From Megasphaera massiliensis (GTDB lineage Bacteria > Bacillota > Negativicutes > Veillonellales > Megasphaeraceae), in contig NZ_HF954537.1 in the NCBI RefSeq assembly GCF_000455225.1, positions 617,012 through 681,011 on the forward strand: 64,000 bases of DNA, in the 5' to 3' direction. The first letter of the stretch is position 1. Each line of letters starts with the position of its first letter. The notes beneath the pieces are model-generated. The model did not search any database. It was not told the origin of the DNA and saw nothing but the letters and a program-made list of their open reading frames with translations. The position numbers and the translations under genes were made by a program. This document shows positions 46,375 to 56,751 of the stretch, one piece after another.

Positions 46375-47910
46375 TTATTCCTCCTCTTTAACCAGTTCGT
46401 GAGAAGTACCGTACTGCTTGAGGTATTCCGCAATGGCTTTCTTGAGGGTTTCTTCTGCATCTTTGCCGAGTTCCTTCGTCGATTTAATGCTTTCACCGAC
46501 TTCCGGATAGTTGCTGTGCATGAAGGTAACGAAGCCGTCTGCAAATTCTGCAACTTCATCGACCTGGACAGGCATCAGGTATTTCTTAACGGCCAAATAA
46601 ATCTGCATGACCTGATCTTCAACGGCCATCGGCTTATACTGCGGCTGAATGAGGAGCTGCATCGTCCGTTCACCGGCGTCGATCTGGGCTTTCGTGTTCT
46701 TATCGAGGTCGGAGCCGAACTGAGCAAAAGCTGCCAATTCGCGGTACTGGGCCAGGTTCAAACGGAGCGTACCGGCAATGCTCTTCATGGCCTTGATCTG
46801 AGCCGAACCGCCGACACGGGATACGGAGAGGCCGACGTTGATAGCCGGACGGATACCGGAGTTGAAGGCTTCTGTTTCGAGGAAGATCTGGCCGTCGGTA
46901 ATGGAAATGACGTTGGTCGGAATATAGGCCGACAAGTCACCGGCCAAGGTTTCGATGATCGGCAGGGCCGTAATCGAGCCGCCGCCCAATTCATCGGACA
47001 GTTTAGCCGCCCGTTCGAGCAGACGGGAATGTAAGTAGAATACGTCGCCGGGATACGCTTCACGTCCTGGCGGACGACGGAGAAGCAAACTCATGGCACG
47101 GTATGCCTGAGCGTGTTTGGACAAATCGTCGTATACGCAGAGGCAGTCTTTGCCCTGGAGCATGAAATATTCGGCAATGGATACGCCGGAATACGGAGCA
47201 AGATACTGGAGCGGAGCCCCGTCGGAGGCCGTTGCGGCAACGACGATGGTATAGGCCATAGCGCCGTGTTCTTCAAGGGTCCGTACGACGCGGGCAACGG
47301 TCGACGATTTCTGACCGATGGCGACGTAGACACAGATGACGCCCGTATCCTTCTGATTCAAGATCGTATCGATGGCAATGGCCGTCTTGCCCGTGCCGCG
47401 GTCGCCGATGATGAGTTCACGCTGGCCACGGCCGATAGGGACCATGGAGTCGATGGCTTTCAGACCCGTCTGGAGCGGTACCTTGACCGGCTGGCGGTCG
47501 GCAATACCGTAGGCCTTGACTTCGATAAGACGGGATTCCGTCGTCTTGATGTCCCCTTTGCCGTCAATGGCCATCCCTAAGGGATTGACGACGCGGCCAA
47601 TCATGTTTTCGCCGACAGGGACACGCATAACGCGGCCTGTACGACGGACGGTGTCGCCTTCTTTGATGAGGGCGTCATCGCCGAGCAGTACGGCGCCGAC
47701 GTTATCTTCTTCCAAGTTCAGGGCCATGCCGTAAACGCCGTGCGGCAGTTCCAGCAATTCCCCGGACATGGCTTTTTCCAAACCGTAAATGTGGGCAATG
47801 CCGTCCCCGACTTCCAAGACGGTACCGACGTCATCGACGTTCATTTCCACATTATAATCTTCGATTTGTTTCTTGATTATAGCCGTAATTTCTTCTGGCT
47901 TCATATTCAT
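46375..47910 (-). CDS. atpA: ATP synthase alpha subunit
   Basis: The non-catalytic nucleotide-binding F1 subunit, 511 aa. It shows [15 protein letters not shown] as Walker A (about residue 170), [18 protein letters not shown], and the later [23 protein letters not shown]. The frame opens at ATG 47910, overlapping the atpH stop by one base; another ATG follows two codons later. Confidence 0.98.
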   Translation of the reverse strand: MNMKPEEITAIIKKQIEDYNVEMNVDDVGTVLEVGDGIAHIYGLEKAMSGELLELPHGVYGMALNLEEDNVGAVLLGDDALIKEGDTVRRTGRVMRVPVGENMIGRVVNPLGMAIDGKGDIKTTESRLIEVKAYGIADRQPVKVPLQTGLKAIDSMVPIGRGQRELIIGDRGTGKTAIAIDTILNQKDTGVICVYVAIGQKSSTVARVVRTLEEHGAMAYTIVVAATASDGAPLQYLAPYSGVSIAEYFMLQGKDCLCVYDDLSKHAQAYRAMSLLLRRPPGREAYPGDVFYLHSRLLERAAKLSDELGGGSITALPIIETLAGDLSAYIPTNVISITDGQIFLETEAFNSGIRPAINVGLSVSRVGGSAQIKAMKSIAGTLRLNLAQYRELAAFAQFGSDLDKNTKAQIDAGERTMQLLIQPQYKPMAVEDQVMQIYLAVKKYLMPVQVDEVAEFADGFVTFMHSNYPEVGESIKSTKELGKDAEETLKKAIAEYLKQYGTSHELVKEEE

Positions 47911-48476
47911 TATTCGTCCGTCACCCCATTCGTCGCGTCAGCCTGGAGCAGGCTATTCTGCATATCCTGCAGATGCCGCTTAAGGCTGCCGTCTATTAAT
48001 TTATCGCCAATTTGGATGACCATGCCGCCGATAAGCGACGGATCGACGTAGTACAGCGGTTCTATCTGCTGTCCCGTCATGTCTTCCAGGCTGGCTACGA
48101 GCTTGGTCTGTTCTTTCTTGGACAGCGGCTTGACGACGCGGATTTTGGCCACTTCGATGTTCTGAGCCTTACGGGCCAAATCGATAAACCCGTCAATGCC
48201 CAAAACCAAAGCCGCTTCACGGCGCCGGTCGATCATGACATACATGAACTGCATGACCATCGGCGACACGCTGTCCCCAAAAATCTTTTTCAATGTGTCC
48301 TTTTTGGACTGCGGCGGTACGAGGGGATGATTCAGGAATTTCCATAAATCGGGATTTTCCTGAAACGTATCCCGTACGCCTTTTAATTCTGTTCCGAACT
48401 CGGTAAGCTTCTTCTGTTCGCTGGCAATGTCAAACATAGCCTGGCTGTATTTGCTGTAGATCGTTTCGGGTATCAT
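47910..48476 (-). CDS. atpH: ATP synthase delta subunit
   Basis: The 188-aa peripheral-stalk protein that links F1 to the b subunits. The helical N-terminal domain begins [17 protein letters not shown]; the C-terminal part [19 protein letters not shown] and [20 protein letters not shown] is the family signature. Confidence 0.95.
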   Translation of the reverse strand: MIPETIYSKYSQAMFDIASEQKKLTEFGTELKGVRDTFQENPDLWKFLNHPLVPPQSKKDTLKKIFGDSVSPMVMQFMYVMIDRRREAALVLGIDGFIDLARKAQNIEVAKIRVVKPLSKKEQTKLVASLEDMTGQQIEPLYYVDPSLIGGMVIQIGDKLIDGSLKRHLQDMQNSLLQADATNGVTDE

Positions 48477-48480
48477 AAGA

Positions 48481-48978
48481 TCAGTTCCCCTTTACGCGCT
48501 GCGTCTGGATCTGGTCAATGCAGTCGGCTACGAGTTTCGCGTTCATATCGGAATCGATATTCTTCTTGAGCAGTTTTTCTGCCACAGCCATCGACAGATT
48601 GACTACTTCCTTACGCATTTCCCGGATAGCCGCTTCCCGTTCATTGGCGATTTCAGCCTGGGCAATCTGTTTTTCCCGGGCGATCTGATCGCGAATGGCT
48701 TCGAGCTGGGCCTGTGCTTCTTTATCGGCCTGCTTTACCGCCTTGTCGACGATGGCCTGCGCTTCTGCACGGGCATCGCGGATCTGAGCTTCATAATCGG
48801 CTCTCATCTTTTCAGCCGTTTCTTTAGCTTTCGCGGCATCGCTGAGATCGGAGGCAATCTTATTGCGGCGGTCTTCCAGCACTTTGAGCAGCGGTTTGTA
48901 AGCGAACTTCGCCAAAATAGCAACTAAGACGAAGAAGTTGATAAACTGGAACAGCAAGGTACCATTAATACTAACCAA
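48481..48978 (-). CDS. atpF: ATP synthase b subunit
   Basis: The 165-aa membrane-anchored peripheral stalk. One N-terminal membrane helix (FQFINFFVLVAILAKFA) is followed by a long charged coiled coil rich in Ala, Glu, Lys and Arg. The start is TTG at 48978 with GGAGGG seven bases upstream. Confidence 0.95.
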   Translation of the reverse strand: MVSINGTLLFQFINFFVLVAILAKFAYKPLLKVLEDRRNKIASDLSDAAKAKETAEKMRADYEAQIRDARAEAQAIVDKAVKQADKEAQAQLEAIRDQIAREKQIAQAEIANEREAAIREMRKEVVNLSMAVAEKLLKKNIDSDMNAKLVADCIDQIQTQRVKGN

Positions 48979-49017
48979 TGTACTTCCCTCCCCGGCTGTA
49001 TAGTAGAATCATTCAGA

Positions 49018-49275
49018 TTAAAGCAGGCTGACGAACGGATTGGCAAAGACCAATACGATGGAGATGACAGCTGCGATAATCGGCATGGATTCGATCAAGC
49101 CGATGGAGATAAGCATGTTGACCAAGAGTTTGCCGCCCATTTCAGGCTGACGAGCCGTACCTTCGAGCATTTTCGATGCGGCATGACCGTCACCGATAGC
49201 AGCGCCGAGAGCTGCCAAACCAATACCCAAGCATGCACCAAAAGCGGACAATGCCAATACGATAGCTTTTTCCAT
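49018..49275 (-). CDS. atpE: ATP synthase c subunit (rotor), with a two-carboxylate pattern
   Basis: An 85-aa hairpin of two membrane helices with the polar loop ARQPE (41-45). The ion-binding carboxylate is Glu62 in LIESMPI, with Ser63 following as in Na+-binding rotors. In the first helix Asp29 (AIGDGHAASK) stands 33 residues before Glu62, exactly where Gln occurs in Na+-type c subunits of Ilyobacter/Propionigenium and a second carboxylate in Fusobacterium. Na+ coupling is therefore possible but not proven. AGGAGG precedes ATG 49275. Confidence 0.97.
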   Translation of the reverse strand: MEKAIVLALSAFGACLGIGLAALGAAIGDGHAASKMLEGTARQPEMGGKLLVNMLISIGLIESMPIIAAVISIVLVFANPFVSLL

Positions 49276-49341
49276 AATAAATAACCTCCTAGTTTCTGTG
49301 AATAAGATGAAAATTTCAGTGTAAAACAGTATCCGGCACGA

Positions 49342-50013
49342 TTAGTCGTCTGCAAAAGACGGAGCCAGATAAGACGTGGTCAGGATCGTAAAGATAAATG
49401 CCTGAATGAGACCGATGACCAGGCTGAACACCAGCCAGATGATCGGAATGCCGATAGGCACGAGGAAGTACAGGACTTCCAACAAAATTTCCCCGGCCAG
49501 GATATTGCCAAATAGACGGAAGGCCAACGTTAAGGGTTTGGTAATTTCTTCCATCAGATTGATGATAACAAATGGCGCAAAGGGTTTAAAGAAGCTCTTG
49601 AAATGTTTTTTGAACCCCTGGTTCTTCAAGGCCATAAAATGGACCATAAAAGAAGATACCAGTGCCAGGGCGACAGTCGTATTCAAGTCATTCGTCGGCG
49701 AAGCCAGGATTTCCGGATTCGGAATCATGCCCAATTCGTTGGCGAACAGGATGAATAAGAACATGGTCAATAAGACCGATACGACTTGGCCGTATTTCGG
49801 TCCCAACGTTTCCCTGAACTGATCGAGGAGGGATTCGATGACCATTTCCATGGCATTCTGCAGGCCCGACGGGACGAGGGAACGTCCCCTTGTGGCAGAG
49901 ACGGTGACGATGATAACCAGCGCTGCACCGAGCCAGGTCATCATCAGCGTATCCAGGTTCACATTCAGACCCAGAAGCTGAACGACCACATGATGCCCTG
50001 CATGTAATTCCAT
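49342..50013 (-). CDS. atpB: ATP synthase a subunit
   Basis: The stator membrane subunit that forms the ion half-channels. The 223-aa protein has about six helices and the essential Arg in LAFRLFGNILAGE (helix four), plus NDLNTTVALAL. The ATG at 50013 has GGAGG eight bases upstream; the TTG two codons earlier is closer than usual. Confidence 0.97.
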   Translation of the reverse strand: MELHAGHHVVVQLLGLNVNLDTLMMTWLGAALVIIVTVSATRGRSLVPSGLQNAMEMVIESLLDQFRETLGPKYGQVVSVLLTMFLFILFANELGMIPNPEILASPTNDLNTTVALALVSSFMVHFMALKNQGFKKHFKSFFKPFAPFVIINLMEEITKPLTLAFRLFGNILAGEILLEVLYFLVPIGIPIIWLVFSLVIGLIQAFIFTILTTSYLAPSFADD

Positions 50014-50032
50014 ACGCAATACCTCCTTTCCT

Positions 50033-50401
50033 TTACCGTCTGAAGCGTGCGGTCAACACATCTGCAAAGATCAGGACGCGGTATGAAAAGATACCGGCCA
50101 CGGCAGCTCCCAGTGAAATGGACGGGAACTGCAAGATCACGATGACGGCCAGGCAGACGAAAATCAGCCGGAACACGGCACCGCCGCGGATGAATGCCGC
50201 CGCCTGCTCGGGCGGCAGTTTCAAGGCCCGTACCGAACGGCTGCTGAGCATGAAAAAATAGACGATGTTCAAGCCGCTGCCGATACACCAGCCACTTATG
50301 TACTGCCACCACCCGCCCAGTAAGAGCACGGCGGCGACGATACATGTAAAACCAATGAGTTTGCAAATTGTTGCCTTCACATAGGTGTAAAAAGCTTCCA
50401 T
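50033..50401 (-). CDS. atpI: ATP synthase-associated protein AtpI
   Basis: A 122-aa membrane protein with about four hydrophobic helices, located directly before atpB. The position and the pattern (helix pairs with short loops, FMLSSRSVRALKLPPEQAA) match AtpI-type proteins that help assemble the c ring. Sequence conservation in this family is low, so context carries much of the call. Confidence 0.75.
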   Translation of the reverse strand: MEAFYTYVKATICKLIGFTCIVAAVLLLGGWWQYISGWCIGSGLNIVYFFMLSSRSVRALKLPPEQAAAFIRGGAVFRLIFVCLAVIVILQFPSISLGAAVAGIFSYRVLIFADVLTARFRR

Positions 50402-50420
50402 AGACTATCCTCCGCGGTTC

Positions 50421-50699
50421 TCATCGGCTCGATGACGATCCATTCCGGCGGGATTCATCCCGTTCATAGGACAAGGCTTTTTTGTAAAGCGTCCAGAACC
50501 CGGAAACGGCACCGATCAGGGAAAAGAGGATCAATCCCCACGGCGATGTGCCCGTATAGACATCGATAAAACGGCCGATGGCGACGCCGACGCAGATGCA
50601 GACAAAGAGCGACAGGCCGAGAGATGCGGCAATGGCAACGATGTCTAAAAGCCTCATAGAAGACCTTTTGTCACTGTGAGAATCATTCTTTTTTCTCAT
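50421..50699 (-). CDS. AtpZ/AtpI-family small membrane protein
   Basis: A 92-aa protein with two membrane helices (LDIVAIAASLGLSLFVCICVGVAIG-like first helix and LILFSLIGAVSGFWTLY second) and charged ends, typical of AtpZ/AtpQ. The glycine pattern GRFIDVYTGTSPWG is the family signature. AtpZ with AtpI has been proposed to support Mg2+/Ca2+ handling or rotor assembly. It is the first gene of the atp operon; AGGAGT precedes ATG 50699. Confidence 0.8.
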   Translation of the reverse strand: MRKKNDSHSDKRSSMRLLDIVAIAASLGLSLFVCICVGVAIGRFIDVYTGTSPWGLILFSLIGAVSGFWTLYKKALSYERDESRRNGSSSSR

Positions 50700-50786
50700 A
50701 GCACACACACTCCTGCTCAGGCGATAGCAGTCTTTCCACAACCGCGCTGCGCATAGAAAACCTACGTTTAGCCGCGATTATTGCTT

Positions 50787-50815
50787 ATTTTAGCACGGAA
50801 AAACAGGAAAATCAA
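50787..50815 (-). promoter_or_regulatory. ATP synthase operon promoter
   Basis: On the minus strand TTGATT (50815-50810) and TAAAAT (50792-50787) are spaced by 17 bp, about 90 bp before the first gene. Confidence 0.78.
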
Positions 50816-50879
50816 CACAAAATGAAAGAAAAAGCGAGTATATAGCTAAAAACTATTCTCAATATAACTGAAGCTTATT

Positions 50880-52025
50880 TTAACGGCAGAAGTCGTCAGG
50901 AACGGCTTCCTTGCCGGCAAAAACATGGAGAATGGCTTCGACGATGCGCCGCGATGCCTGGCCGTCGCCATAGGGATTTATGGCGTTGCTCATGGCGTCA
51001 TAAGCGGCCTTGTCGGTCAAGAGGCGCTTCGTTTCTTCATAGACGACGTCTTTATGCGTGCCGATGAGGCGGACCGTCCCGGCTTCCACGGCTTCCGGCC
51101 GTTCCGTCGTATTGCGCAGGACCAGAACCGGTTTTCCCAGAGACGGCGCTTCTTCCTGGATACCGCCGGAATCGGTCAGTACCAGATAGCTGAGGCTCAT
51201 GAGGTTGGCAAAGGGTTCATATTCCATGGGATCGATGAGATGGATCCGGTCGATGCCGGACAGTTCATCTTCGACGACCTTGCGGACTTTCGGGTTGCGG
51301 TGGACGGGAAAGACGATTTCCGTATCGGGAATCTCTTCGATGATGCGGCGCAGGGCCTTATAGATATGGCGCATGGGCTCGCCGAGGTTTTCCCGACGGT
51401 GCGTCGTCAAGAGGATGACTCGGTGGTGCTTGAAGTCCACCGATTTCAATTGGTCGCCGAAGTCATAGTCGCCGGCAACGGTCGTCATCAAGGCGTCGAT
51501 GACGGTATTCCCCGTTACGTAAATCTGAGACGGATCTATATTTTCACGGACGAGATTGGCCCGTGCCGTCGAGGTCGGGGCAAAATGAATGGCCGCAATG
51601 GCCCCGGTGAGCTTGCGGTTCATTTCTTCCGGGAACGGCGAATATATATCCCCTGTCCGAAGGCCGGCTTCGACGTGGCCGACGGGGATCTGCTGATAAT
51701 AGGACGCCAGGGCCCCGGCAAAGGTCGTCGTCGTATCGCCGTGAACGAGGACCAGATCCGGCTGTTCTTTGGCCAGGACATCCTTGAGACCCAGGAGCGA
51801 CTTCGTCGTAATATCGTATAAGGTCTGGCCCTTGGCCATGATGTCCAGGTCGTAATCCGGCGTAATCCGGAACAACTCCAGGACCTGGTCGAGCATCTGG
51901 CGATGCTGGGCCGTGACGGCAACGACCGTCTGAATGCTGTCGGCATGTTTCTGTAATTCCTTGACGACCGGTGCCATTTTAATCGCCTCCGGCCGCGTGC
52001 CGAATACAGTCATTACCTTAATCAT
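50880..52025 (-). CDS. wecB: UDP-N-acetylglucosamine 2-epimerase (non-hydrolysing)
   Basis: It interconverts UDP-GlcNAc and UDP-ManNAc for surface polysaccharide synthesis. The 381-aa protein begins VMTVFGTRPEAIKMAPVV and carries VHGDTTTTFAGAL, VGHVEAGLRTGD, the catalytic VLLTTHRRENLGEP, and LTDSGGIQEEAPSLGKPVLV. AAGGAGG precedes the start. It lies 40 bp after the wecA-like gene, making a two-step envelope sugar module. Confidence 0.95.
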   Translation of the reverse strand: MIKVMTVFGTRPEAIKMAPVVKELQKHADSIQTVVAVTAQHRQMLDQVLELFRITPDYDLDIMAKGQTLYDITTKSLLGLKDVLAKEQPDLVLVHGDTTTTFAGALASYYQQIPVGHVEAGLRTGDIYSPFPEEMNRKLTGAIAAIHFAPTSTARANLVRENIDPSQIYVTGNTVIDALMTTVAGDYDFGDQLKSVDFKHHRVILLTTHRRENLGEPMRHIYKALRRIIEEIPDTEIVFPVHRNPKVRKVVEDELSGIDRIHLIDPMEYEPFANLMSLSYLVLTDSGGIQEEAPSLGKPVLVLRNTTERPEAVEAGTVRLIGTHKDVVYEETKRLLTDKAAYDAMSNAINPYGDGQASRRIVEAILHVFAGKEAVPDDFCR

Positions 52026-52065
52026 AATACAAATTCCTCCTTATATGACGAACCGATTCTTCCCG

Positions 52066-53103
52066 TCATGGTTTGCGGGTCGAATCGGTCGTTGATTTAC
52101 GCAGTATGCCGATGCGCTTTGCCGAGTAGATGATAACGGCAAGAACGACCAAGACAGTCACGATCCCCGTCTGATAACTTACGTTGGCTACGAAGAGGGC
52201 GACGATGCCTAACATCATGCTGACAAAATACATGATCAGTACGGCTTGCTTCTGTGTCATACCCAGGGCCAGGAGACGATGGTGCAGATGACCCTTATCC
52301 GGCTGAAATATGGGAACGCCGCTCATCCGGCGTCGGATGATGGCGAAGGTCGTATCGAGAATGGGAAGGCCTAAGGCGATGATGGGCACGACCAGTGCCA
52401 CCGTCGCCGCCGTCTTGACCAAGCCGAGAACGGCCGAGACGGCCAGGGTATATCCGAGAAGCATACTCCCCGTATCGCCCATGAAGATTTTGGCAGGGTT
52501 AAAGTTGTACTGCAAAAATCCCAAGGCTGCACCGGCCATGGACACAATGATGAGGGCCGGCAGGAATTGATTGAGGTTTACCGCCAAGAGGAACATCGAA
52601 ATCGAGGCGATGAAGGCTACGCCGGCAGCCAGTCCGTCCAGACCGTCGATGAGGTTCACCGTATTGGTAAAGCCGATGATCCAGAAAATCGTCACCGGAA
52701 TGGCAATGACTTCCGGCAGGACCAGGATATCTCCGAAAGGATTGGTCAGCCATTCGATCTGAATGCCGAAGGCCACGGGAATACAGGCCGCTGCAATCTG
52801 GCCGACGAGCTTGACCCGGGCCGGGATGTTGCAGATATCGTCCCAAATGCCGATGGCGACGATGGCCGTACAGCCGAGGAGCATGCCGATGAGTTCATGG
52901 TGCAGGGGCACGCAGAACAAGACGGCCGCCATAAAGCCGATATAAATAGCCAGCCCGCCGAGCCGCGGGATGACATGAGTATGTACCTTTCTTGCATTGG
53001 GCCGGTCCACGGCGCCAACCTTGATGGCCACCTTCTTGACGCCCGGCGTCAAAAGATAGGAAACGACCAAGGCAATGATAAAGGGTACAACATATTGGAG
53101 CAC
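52066..53103 (-). CDS. wecA: Undecaprenyl-phosphate GlcNAc-1-phosphate transferase (WecA/TagO-like)
   Basis: A 345-aa polytopic membrane enzyme (about 10 helices) that starts surface-glycan assembly by moving a sugar phosphate from UDP-GlcNAc to undecaprenyl phosphate. Motifs are AVDRPNARKVHTHVIPRLGG, NLIDGLDGLAAG with the catalytic Asp pair, NFNPAKIFMGDTGSMLLGY, and the HLHHRLL near the C-terminus. It begins with GTG at 53103 and has only a weak ribosome site. Neighbour wecB supports the GlcNAc route. Confidence 0.92.
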   Translation of the reverse strand: MLQYVVPFIIALVVSYLLTPGVKKVAIKVGAVDRPNARKVHTHVIPRLGGLAIYIGFMAAVLFCVPLHHELIGMLLGCTAIVAIGIWDDICNIPARVKLVGQIAAACIPVAFGIQIEWLTNPFGDILVLPEVIAIPVTIFWIIGFTNTVNLIDGLDGLAAGVAFIASISMFLLAVNLNQFLPALIIVSMAGAALGFLQYNFNPAKIFMGDTGSMLLGYTLAVSAVLGLVKTAATVALVVPIIALGLPILDTTFAIIRRRMSGVPIFQPDKGHLHHRLLALGMTQKQAVLIMYFVSMMLGIVALFVANVSYQTGIVTVLVVLAVIIYSAKRIGILRKSTTDSTRKP

Positions 53104-53133
53104 AACACACGCCTACTTTCCGTTAATCTATCA

Positions 53134-54492
53134 TCAGTTGGTCAGACTGCGCATGGGCGCCGGAATGCGGCCGCCGCGGGCAATGAATTCATCTGACTTA
53201 TATTTATTGACATTGATAATCGGGCAATGGCCGAGAAGGCCGCCAAACTCGACGTTATCGCCGACGCCCTTGCCCGGTACGGGGATGACGCGGACGGCCG
53301 TCGTCTTGTTGTTGATCATGCCGATGGCTGCTTCATCGGCGATGATGGCCGAAATGGTCGACGCCGGTGTATCGCCGGGAATGGCGATCATATCGAGGCC
53401 GACAGAGCAGACGCAGGTCATGGCTTCGAGCTTTTCAAGGCTCAGGCTGCCGCGGCCGACGGCTTCGAGCATGCCCTTGTCTTCGCTGACCGGGATGAAG
53501 GCGCCTGACAGGCCGCCGACGCGAGATGAAGCCATGAGACCGCCCTTCTTGACGGCGTCATTTAAAAGCGCCAGGGCTGCCGTCGTACCGCAGGCCCCGC
53601 AGCTTTCAAGACCCATTTCTTCAAGAATGGAAGCCACACTGTCACCGACAGCCGGTGTCGGTGCCAAGGATAAGTCGATGATGCCAAAGGGCATATTGAG
53701 GCGTTTCGACGCTTCCATGGCGACCAATTGGCCGACACGGGTAATCTTAAAGGCCGTCTTCTTAATCGTTTCGGCGACGACATCAAAGGGCTCGCCCTTC
53801 ACGTTTTCTAGGGCTACTTTTACGACGCCCGGGCCGCTGACGCCGACGCTGATACAGGAATCGCCGTTAGTGACGCCGTGGAAGGCGCCGGCCATGAAGG
53901 GATTGTCCTCTACCGCATTGGAGAAGACGACCAGTTTGGCACAGCCTAAGGCATCCTGTTCTTTCGTCCGTTCGGCCAAATCCTTAAAGACCCGCCCCAT
54001 TTCAGCGACGGCATCCATGTTGATGCCGGCCTTCGTCGAGCCGACGGCAACGGAGCTGCAGACGAGATCGGTCACAGCCAGGCTTTCGGCGATGGAATCG
54101 ATGAGGATCCGGTCGCCCTTGCTCATGCCCCGTTCGACGAGGGCCGAAAAGCCGCCGATGAAGTTGATGCCGATCGTCTTGGCCGCCTTATCAAGGGTCC
54201 GGGCGATATCGACATAACTCGTCATATCGCTGGCCCCGGCGACGAGGCTGATGGGCGTCACAGACACGCGCTTATTGATGATGGGCACGCCGTATTCGCG
54301 GGAAATGGCTTCCCCCGTCTCTACCAGGTGCTCGCCGTAGCGCGTAATCTTATCGTAAATGTTGCTGCACAACGTCTTGCCGTCACTGGCACAGCAGTCG
54401 AGGAGACTGATGCCCATGGTAATCGTCCGGACGTCAAGGTTGTTCTTTTGAATCATTTGATTCGTTTCAAGTACGTCATGGATTGTCAGCAT
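53134..54492 (-). CDS. PFL-family protein (UPF0210/DUF711)
   Basis: A 452-aa conserved cytosolic protein of the UPF0210 family, related in fold to pyruvate formate-lyase-like glycyl-radical proteins but without a known reaction. Typical segments are [31 protein letters not shown] [32 protein letters not shown] and [12 protein letters not shown]. It is preceded by the ACT-domain gene with 11 bp between them, an association seen widely in Firmicutes. Confidence 0.88.
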   Translation of the reverse strand: MLTIHDVLETNQMIQKNNLDVRTITMGISLLDCCASDGKTLCSNIYDKITRYGEHLVETGEAISREYGVPIINKRVSVTPISLVAGASDMTSYVDIARTLDKAAKTIGINFIGGFSALVERGMSKGDRILIDSIAESLAVTDLVCSSVAVGSTKAGINMDAVAEMGRVFKDLAERTKEQDALGCAKLVVFSNAVEDNPFMAGAFHGVTNGDSCISVGVSGPGVVKVALENVKGEPFDVVAETIKKTAFKITRVGQLVAMEASKRLNMPFGIIDLSLAPTPAVGDSVASILEEMGLESCGACGTTAALALLNDAVKKGGLMASSRVGGLSGAFIPVSEDKGMLEAVGRGSLSLEKLEAMTCVCSVGLDMIAIPGDTPASTISAIIADEAAIGMINNKTTAVRVIPVPGKGVGDNVEFGGLLGHCPIINVNKYKSDEFIARGGRIPAPMRSLTN

Positions 54493-54503
54493 ATTCCCTC
54501 TCC

Positions 54504-54776
54504 TTAGCCCACACGATGCATGGCATCAAAAATAGCCTGGTTCTGGGCTCTGATTTCGACACCGAGGGTTTCACCCTTCTGCTTGAGCAAATCCTGAAGA
54601 GTATCTAAATCAATATCTGCAGGGTCCATATCAACAATCATGGCCATGTTGAAAATGCCATCTAAAATAACCTGATTAATGGTCAGTATATTTACCTTAT
54701 GTTCCGCCATGATCTGACTGACGGCGGCGATGATACCCGTACGGTCCACGCCGACTACCGTGATTACAACTTTCAC
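54504..54776 (-). CDS. ACT-domain protein (UPF0237)
   Basis: A 90-aa single ACT domain: [20 protein letters not shown] and [27 protein letters not shown] segments. ACT domains bind small ligands such as amino acids. It is encoded directly before the PFL-family gene and probably regulates it; the ligand is unknown. I chose GTG 54776 because AAGGGG lies upstream and the family starts there; a longer frame continues up to 54815 without a site. Confidence 0.88.
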   Translation of the reverse strand: MKVVITVVGVDRTGIIAAVSQIMAEHKVNILTINQVILDGIFNMAMIVDMDPADIDLDTLQDLLKQKGETLGVEIRAQNQAIFDAMHRVG

Positions 54777-54911
54777 AGCTGCCCACCCCTTTGAGTTAGA
54801 TTCTACGCTCCCCATTATAGCACAGGTAACGCAGTAAATGCCACTTTCGGCCCATGAAAAGGCCTTATGATACGAAAATCGAGTAAATCATTTCGATTTG
54901 AAAGAAACTTT

Positions 54912-56549
54912 CTATGCATCCAAAGCCTTACTGATGAGGGACTTCCCTTCTTCAAGAAGCTTTCCGGCCTGTTCCTGGGAGACGAAGCTTTCGGCATAGA
55001 GCTTATACATGTCTTCCGTTCCCGACGGGCGGGCTGCGACCCAGCCGTCATCGGTCGTAATCTTGACGCCGCCGATAGCCGAATTGCCGTAAGGCGAACG
55101 GGACAGGACGGCCGTAATGGGACTGCCGCAGAGATTCTTTTCGGTTACATCCTTTTCCGTAAGCGAGCTGATCTTGTCCTTTTCTTCAAGCGTCGCCGGC
55201 GCATCGCTGCGCACGGTGTAGGGCCGGCCCAGTTCTTCACAGAGGCCTTCATAGTAAGCCAGGGGCGATTTTCCCGTAACGGCGTAGATTTCCGCTGCCA
55301 AGAGGCAGAGAATGATGCCGTCCTTGTCCGTCGTCCAGACGCTGCCGTCTTTAGCGATAAAGGAAGCACCGGCACTTTCTTCGCCGGAAAAGGCGATTTT
55401 CCCGTCTTCATAGAGGGGGCCGAAATACTTAAAGCCGACAGGGACTTCATAGAGAGGTACGTCGAGTTTTTTCGCCGCCCGAGCCAGCATATCCGTCGTA
55501 ACGACGGTTTTAGCGATGCCCAGACCGTCGAAATGGCGATGGGTCATAAGGTAGTGCGCAGCGACGGTCAAAAAGGCGTTGGCCGTAATCATGCCGTCCG
55601 TGCCGCAGACGATGCCGAAACGGTCATAGTCGGGGTCATTGGCCAAAATGAGGCGATAATCGGCTGCCTGACCGGTAACGGCCGACATGACGTATGCCGA
55701 CGAGCAGTCCATACGGACCTTGCCGTCATGGTCGTAATTCATAAAGGTGAACTGCGGATCGTACGTATCGTTAACAAAAGACAGGTTCAAATGGTAGCGT
55801 TCGGAAATACGGTGCCAGTAATTCATGCCCGAACCGCCGAGGGCATTGACCAAAATGGGAAGTCCGGCATCGCGGATGGCTTCCATGTCAAGGATGGACG
55901 CCAATTCAGCGACATATAAGCCTTTATAATCATAAGGGACGACAAAATCACCCCGGGCCGCTTCTTCATAGGAAATGGCCTTGACATCCTGATTATGCCC
56001 TGCAAGGATGCGATTGGCTTCGGCTTCAATAGCCTTGGTCATGTCAGAACCTGCCGGTCCTCCCGTCGTCGGGTTGTACTTAATACCGCCGTGTTCCGGA
56101 GGATTATGGGACGGCGTGAGGATCAGTCCGTCGGCTAAGTTTTCCTTACGGTGGTCATTAAAGCGCAGGATAGCCCTTGAAACAGACGGCGTCGGGACAA
56201 AATCGCCGTCAGCGTCGACGTAGGCCGTAACCTTATTGGCCGAAAGGACCGACAAGACCGTTTCGAAAGCCAATTTCGATAAATAATGGGTGTCGGCCCC
56301 GACGAACAACGGTCCGTCGGCACCAAAGTCGTGGCGGAAATTACAAACGGCCTGGGTAATGGCCGCAACGTGGTCTGCCGTAAAACTGCCGCTGCCGGCC
56401 TGACCGCGATGGCCTGACGTTCCGAAGCGCACCTGTTGATGAGGATCAGAGGCGTCGGGATGAATCGAATGATACGCCTTGGTCATGGCGTCCAAGTCGA
56501 TGTAGTCTTCCGGTCTTACTTTCGTTCCTGCTAATTCATGTACTGCCAT
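54912..56549 (-). CDS. pgm: Phosphoglucomutase, alpha-D-glucose phosphate-specific
   Basis: It interconverts glucose-1-phosphate and glucose-6-phosphate. The 545-aa protein shows RFGTSGHRG near the N-terminus, the phosphoserine loop LTPSHNPPEHGGIK, the metal motif DPDYDRFG, the sugar-binding FSGEESAGAS, and RPSGTEDMYKLY at the C-terminus. The ATG at 56549 (MAVHELAG) has AGCAGGTG upstream; the frame runs 34 codons further without a site. It supplies glucose-1-phosphate for glycan and glycogen synthesis. Confidence 0.96.
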   Translation of the reverse strand: MAVHELAGTKVRPEDYIDLDAMTKAYHSIHPDASDPHQQVRFGTSGHRGQAGSGSFTADHVAAITQAVCNFRHDFGADGPLFVGADTHYLSKLAFETVLSVLSANKVTAYVDADGDFVPTPSVSRAILRFNDHRKENLADGLILTPSHNPPEHGGIKYNPTTGGPAGSDMTKAIEAEANRILAGHNQDVKAISYEEAARGDFVVPYDYKGLYVAELASILDMEAIRDAGLPILVNALGGSGMNYWHRISERYHLNLSFVNDTYDPQFTFMNYDHDGKVRMDCSSAYVMSAVTGQAADYRLILANDPDYDRFGIVCGTDGMITANAFLTVAAHYLMTHRHFDGLGIAKTVVTTDMLARAAKKLDVPLYEVPVGFKYFGPLYEDGKIAFSGEESAGASFIAKDGSVWTTDKDGIILCLLAAEIYAVTGKSPLAYYEGLCEELGRPYTVRSDAPATLEEKDKISSLTEKDVTEKNLCGSPITAVLSRSPYGNSAIGGVKITTDDGWVAARPSGTEDMYKLYAESFVSQEQAGKLLEEGKSLISKALDA

Positions 56550-56751
56550 ACTATCACCTGCTTTATTATTTTGACAAGGATTCAACGATTTTATACAATA
56601 AGAAAGAGTGCTGCCAATATCCTTGCGGATACTGTCATCACAGCATCTCATCGCGGCAATTCGTTTGTTTTCATTATAACAAAAAACGCATCATTATCCT
56701 AGATAAAAATGGCTTATCATCGAGGATATCTGAAAAAGAAAGGTGGTTTCT

